From the NCBI GenBank assembly GCA_963969345.1, contig OZ017768.1:1054001-1118000 (forward strand): a DNA stretch of 64,000 bases, in the 5' to 3' direction. The notes below the pieces were generated by a model. That model did not search any database and had not been told where the DNA came from. It worked only from the letters and a program-made list of their open reading frames with translations. The stretch is from Turbatrix aceti. Lineage: Eukaryota; Nematoda; Chromadorea; Rhabditida; Panagrolaimidae. Every line of letters begins with the position of its first letter. Within the stretch, counting starts at the first letter, position 1. This document shows positions 59,166 to 64,000 of the stretch, one piece after another. The translations under genes and the position numbers were made by a program.

Positions 59166-62100
59166 ATGGTCGCTCTATCTGCTCTAATAACCGTCGTATG
59201 CTGTGTGGTCGCAGCTGAAAGTCGAGATGTGCGAAAATGGATGTCCGTAAAGCGTAGTAATTCTGATCAAAACAAAGACTCATTGTCGTCTCAAAACCTA
59301 AATTACACATCAGATACTGATGTTCAGGTATTCTGCATTTCTTATGTTAAACTATACATAACGTTTTTTTAGATGCACAAACTCTACCAAGAAGCAAGTT
59401 TTAAAAACGTCCACGGCGCCTGGGAATCTGGGATCAATATAACTTACGACAAGAACAAAAAAGAAAAGGTGCGTGTGTTTCTGGTTCCGCACTCACACAC
59501 TGATCCGGGATGGTTGCACTCGTTTCAAACATACTACACTATGTGGACCGAAAATATTCTCAACAACATTGCATATTTCCTTGGACCAAAAGGCTACATG
59601 GAAACCATGCGCTTTATTTACGCCGAAATGTGTTTCCTCGAAATGTGGTGGTCCCGACAACCAGAAAGCCAACACGAACTGCTGAAGCAAGAAATCATGA
59701 ACGGCAAACTCGAGATCGTCACTGGCGCTTGGGTCATGACTGACGAGGCGAACACTCATCTGTACTCCATGGTGATGCAGTTAATCGAAGGGCACGAGTT
59801 TCTCAACAATCACATAGGCAAGTGTTAACGGTAGTGTACGGTTAACAAACTAGCAAAGTTGCAGGATTTAAGCCCACGAGTCACTGGTCTATCGACCCTT
59901 TCGGGCTGTCACCGACAATGGCATACCTGCTTAAGCAGTCTGGGATAACCAATCTCGTCATCAACAGGGTTCACTATTCGGTTAAAAAATTCCTTGCCAA
60001 GTCCAAAGGATTCGAATTTCGATGGCGGCAACTTTGGGCAGGTAAAAGAACAGACACCGATGTCTTTACGCACATGCTGCCGTTTTCTAGTTACGACTTA
60101 CACAGTACCTGTGGGCCTGATGCAGCAGTAAGACATGTCTTTTAAATATTTTATTTTAAATCAATTTTTTGCAGATCTGTTGCGAATATGACTTTATCCA
60201 GATTTACAATGGTGACTGCAAGCGATTAGGAACCGAAGCTGTAGAAATTACGGATATGAACCTTAAAGCCAAAGCGGAAGCTCTGGTTGATCAATATCGA
60301 AAAAAAGCACAGCTTTTCCAGACTAACGTCGTGTTAGTACCGTGGGGTTCGGATTTCCGTTATGATACGCAAAGGGAGTGGGTACTGCAGCACGCCAATC
60401 ACCAGAAACTTTTTGACTACATCAACGAAAACAAGTCTTTAAATATGAACGTTACGTTTGGAACACTAAAAGACTACTTTGACGCCGTGCATGAGCAAAA
60501 ACCATCAGAACAGTTTCCAACGCTGTCTGGTGACTTCTTCACGTACGCCGATCGCGAGGACCACTACTGGAGCGGGTATTACACGTCACGACCCTTCTAC
60601 AAGCACCTGGATCGTCTCCTGCAGCACTACCTTCGCACCGCCGACCTTCTCTTCACGCTGTGGTGGGCCAGGGATGTCAAACCGCCTGCAGAAGACCTTC
60701 CCGTGTGGTTTCACAAGTTGGTCAAAGCCCGGCGCAACCACGCCCTCTTTCAGCACCACGACGGGGTCACCGGCACCAGCAAATCTGACGTCATGGCAGA
60801 CTACAAAAAAAGGTGAGTTGCGTTGGAGGAAAAACGTAAACAAGGTTGTTTTCAGAATGGTGCAGGCGATCAACGCAACAAAAGAAATCATAGTCGAAGC
60901 CAGCAAGGTGTTAGTGCCCGATCCCAAAGGTGAGCAAAGCACCCGAGAAGTTGATGAGCATTTTCCGACCAAACGACTACCAGAAAAACTGATAGTCACC
61001 AATATTGGCAGGTGAGTAACTGTTTATAGGTTTATGTTACTCGGGAAGCACAATTTTGCAGCCAGTTGATCTTGTTCAACTCACTATCCTTCGATCGAAA
61101 AGAAATCGTTTGCGTCAACGTCGAATCCAAAAACTACTACGTCCTGGATACCGCAGGTGCTCTGGTGAGTCAACAAGAAGTGCATCCGGTAATGCGGATT
61201 AACACAAACGCAGATGCACTCGATCTTGATCAGAATATCTTCAAGCTCTGCTTCAAAACTGAAGTACGTGCGCTCGGCTTTGCTACCTACAAACTTGAAA
61301 AGAGGAGCAAACCCAATGCCGAACCTAAAGTCTACGCCAACTTTGAATTGCTTACGACGGAGCGTTTGCCGAAGGAACTTGTTTTCAACAATGCGTTCGT
61401 AAAAATTCACCTTTCTTCGCTCGGACTCGTCCGGGTTAGTTTCCTCATATGTACGTCACCGTAAGTTACCGCGTCATTTCAGAAAATCAACGACCAGGTA
61501 GTGGAGTTGGAGTTTGTAAAGTACGTCTCCCGCAATCCGCCCCCAGAACACAATACCTTTACTAATTCCAACTCATGGTCAGGAATCTATCTTTTTTTAC
61601 CAGACGGCGAAGCAAAACCAGTTTCTCTTGAGAACGCTTCCATCGTCGTAATTCTTGGTGAACTAAGCCAAAGCGTGTTCGTCTTTGCCACTCCGGAAGA
61701 AACAGTGATTATGCATACCCTCACCCTCTATGCAGACGATCCCGCGCCTTACATCCGCAACACAGTCGACGTAAGCAAGCAGGAAGAGTTCGAACTGGCC
61801 ATGCGATTCAAAACTGGTATGCACGAGGATGCGTTCTACACGGACCTCAACGGGTACCAGGTTAGTGATTTCGAACAACTTGGGAAGAATCAGAATAGTT
61901 TCAGATGATTCGACGACAGAGACTTCGAGAGAAGCTTCCGATTCAGGCGCATTTCTATCCTATGCCAACGGCGGCTTTCCTGGAAGACGGCAGTACTCGT
62001 TTTACCGTGCACACACGCCAACCACTGGGGGTCGGCAGTCTTATGCCAGGTTTGGACATCACAAAACGTTTTTTAAAACGTTTTTTTATCAGTTTTTTAT

Positions 62101-62871
62101 TTTTTAGGTTACATGGATATTGTGCTAGACCGCATTTTGACACATGACGATGACAGAGGTTTGGAATATATGCAGAAAGATAACGTCATTGTGGAAAGCG
62201 AATTTCTGCTTCTCGTTGAACAATTCTCCGTTAAGCGTCCTCTCGATGTCAATCGGGTCACAGCTTACCACAGCCTTGCTAGCCATAGAACCTCCCTCCG
62301 GCTCCACTCCCCCTTCGCCGTGATTGTCAGCAACAGGTCAACAGAAATGCCTTCAACACATCGCTCTTTCCTTCGAACGCCACTCCCCTGCGACGTGAAC
62401 ATCCTCATTCTCCGCACGTCGGCGAATCCAACAAACTACGACAAGTCGACTACCTGTCCGGCATGTCATGCTGCCCTTGTACTTCACAGGCTGGGCGTCG
62501 AGCATGCCATTGTACCGATTGAGCAAACAACCTGCGTCAAGAGCGACGTCATCAATTTCGTTGACCTTCTTGATATTTCTGTTACGGCTGCCAAAAAAGT
62601 ATCCCTCAGCATGCTCTACGAGACAGACACCTTTACAAATTCGGTCAGCTTGGAGCCCATGGAAATAATCACAACAAAATTGTTGTTTCAAAAAAAGTAA
62701 CGGGTATATGTATTTGATATGCATTGTAATGATAGTAATTTCAGTGACAATTGCGAGAGCACTTCATGGGCGATCTATTATTTGTTGGTACTTGTGTTTG
62801 CAACCACTATGGTTATAATAACAATGTTTTTGGTTCGCTATATTCCAAAATTCCGAAAAGATACTATTTGA
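59166..62871 (+). CDS. Alpha-mannosidase, Golgi-II class (GH38), copy 2, with C-terminal membrane anchor
   Basis: Ten exons: 59166-59327, 59373-59817, 59865-60127, 60175-60812, 60856-61011, 61062-61434, 61483-61860, 61905-62049, 62108-62696, 62745-62871; 3276 nt, 1091 aa. Catalytic motifs are as in copy 1 ([29 protein letters not shown]), with GSDFRY at the acid/base region. Long stretches are nearly identical to copy 1, others are clearly diverged. The tenth exon, absent from copy 1, adds one transmembrane helix (IYYLLVLVFATTMVIITMFL) and a basic tail (RYIPKFRKDTI). With the N-terminal signal peptide this predicts a type I membrane protein, the opposite topology to standard Golgi mannosidase II. 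Intron 2 is GC-AG. Confidence 0.88.
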
Positions 62872-63148
62872 GTTAGTTCATTTGTTTCATAATAAATATT
62901 TGTTTACGAGTGTGTCATTTCTAGAAAGCGCATTTTTGCTCATGTTTTAATGGCATTTTTGAAATTTTTTGAAACACTTGCACGTCGGTTAGTTGCATTG
63001 ATCAGTTGGCTAGTTGTCGTTCGGGTAAACCGACTGACGGTACGTGAATGTTTCCCGGTCATCTGCATAAAAAATTTGATTACGAATAAATTAAATTTGT
63101 GATTCATTTTGAGCTCTCTGCGTTTATATCAATTTCGAAGAGCATAGG
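62872..63148. promoter_or_regulatory. Spacer between mannosidase copies 2 and 3
   Basis: It contains the 3' end of copy 2 (AATAAA at 62891) and the presumed promoter of copy 3. The last 50 bp before the ATG resemble the corresponding stretch before copy 2 (TTTCGAGCTTTCTG there, TTTGAGCTCTCTG here), as expected for tandem duplicates. Confidence 0.4.
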
Positions 63149-64000
63149 ATGGTCGCTCTATCTACTCTAATAACCGTCGTATGCTGTGTGGCCGCAGCTG
63201 AAAGTCGAGATGTGCGAAAATGGATGTCCGTAAAGAAGCGTAGTAATTCTGATGAAACCAAAGACTCATTGTCGTCTCAAAACTTAAATTACACATCAGA
63301 TGTAGACGTTCAGGTATGCGGCAAACGCCTTCGGAAGTGATAGAGGCACTGAATACTTTTGTTACACTGGTTACCGCGTTACGTTTTTTAGACGCTTAAA
63401 CTCTACCAGAAAGCATCCTTCGAGAATATACACGGCGCCTGGGAATCTAGCATCAATATAACATACGACAAGAAAAGAGTGGAAAACGTGCAAGTGTTTC
63501 TGGTCCCCCACTCGCACACCGACTCAGGATGGTTGTATTCGTTCGAAAAATATTACGATATGTACATCACCGACATTATCAACAATGCAGTCCACTTCCT
63601 CGGGCCGGAAAGCAACATGACAGACATGCGCTTCATTTACGCCGAAATGAGTTTCCTCGAATTATGGTGGTCCGATGTTTCAGAAAGTAAACGAGAACTA
63701 ATGAAACAAATCATCCTGGAAGGCAAACTCGAGATCGTCACTGGCGCTTGGGTCATGACTGACGAGGCGAACACTCATCTGTACTCCATGGTGATGCAGT
63801 TAATCGAAGGGCACGAGTTTCTCAACAATCACATAGGCAAGTGTTAACGGTAGTGTACGGTTAACAAACTAGCAAAGTTGCAGGATTTAAGCCCACGAGT
63901 CACTGGTCTATCGACCCTTTCGGGCTGTCACCGACAATGGCATACCTGCTTAAGCAGTCTGGGATAACCAATCTCGTCATCAACAGGGTTCACTATTCGG
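63149..64000 (+). CDS. Alpha-mannosidase (GH38), copy 3, cut by the window end
   Basis: The first three exons are present: 63149-63313, 63392-63836 and 63884 onward, running off the window. The signal peptide ([19 protein letters not shown]) matches copy 2 closely. The first catalytic block reads PHSHTDSGW: the Zn-binding His and Asp remain, but the nearly invariant Pro is Ser. Exon 2 is a mosaic: its 3' half (from about 63600) is nearly identical to copy 1, including [14 protein letters not shown]. The end of exon 2, the GC-AG intron and the start of exon 3 are almost identical in all three copies. Confidence 0.85.

Noticed and set aside
1..64000. CRISPR arrays, rRNA genes, operons of bacterial type, integrated viral genes
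   Set aside because: None was seen; the sequence has eukaryotic spliced genes throughout and no regularly spaced direct-repeat array with spacers.

Overview
The window looks like nuclear DNA of a nematode. Almost every gene has short introns ending in TTTTCAG or TTTTTAG, several start codons sit a few bases after such a site (as expected for spliced-leader addition), and the gene families are typical of nematodes: OAC-type acyltransferases, SKP1-like proteins, 7TM chemoreceptor-like proteins, CS-alpha-beta peptides and fast-evolving gene pairs. I cannot name the species. All exon models were read by eye from splice sites and frame continuity. Most coding lengths divide exactly by three after splicing.

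Layout. 1-11 kb holds one eight-exon gene for MED12, the kinase-module subunit of Mediator. 11-26.7 kb is a gene-poor, AT-rich stretch with a few GC-rich islands, two tRNA-like Pol III elements, a TATA box, a near-perfect hairpin and two exon-like segments that may be upstream exons of the next gene. 26.7-31.1 kb is a YAP/Yorkie-like Hippo co-activator with one WW domain. A complete five-exon NAF1-like H/ACA snoRNP assembly gene lies antisense inside its largest intron. 31.9-35.7 kb carries three minus-strand genes: a Cys-rich membrane or secreted protein with a defective splice junction, a fast-evolving family member, and a SKP1-like protein. 35.7-39.1 kb is repeat territory: a 138-bp element with perfect 39-bp inverted repeats, a 1.4-kb fold-back element bounded by TTAA, and arrays of a GC-rich 'GCTCGCTCCGCTC' unit partly arranged as a palindrome.

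39.5-46.8 kb holds an O-acyltransferase (OAC/SGNH type, interrupted by a 200-N gap), a small CS-alpha-beta defensin-like peptide, an Aurora-like kinase, an inverted BCL7 fragment, a type I membrane protein and an intact BCL7 gene. 48.5-54.7 kb has a nine-exon secreted, probably GPI-anchored protein of unknown family with a repeat-rich stalk, a 47-residue single-pass micropeptide ORF, a second member of the fast-evolving family and an intronless 7TM receptor. 55.1-64 kb is a head-to-tail array of three Golgi-II-class alpha-mannosidase genes (GH38). The third runs off the window.

The chromatin and transcription genes (MED12, YAP, BCL7) and NAF1 are conserved housekeeping or developmental genes. 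The remainder looks like a rapidly evolving arm region with tandem duplication, gene conversion and secreted or membrane proteins. The most unusual points are the mannosidase array (mosaic identity, a shared GC-AG intron, a C-terminal membrane anchor in one copy only), the unknown GPI-type gene, and the fold-back and GC-rich repeat elements.
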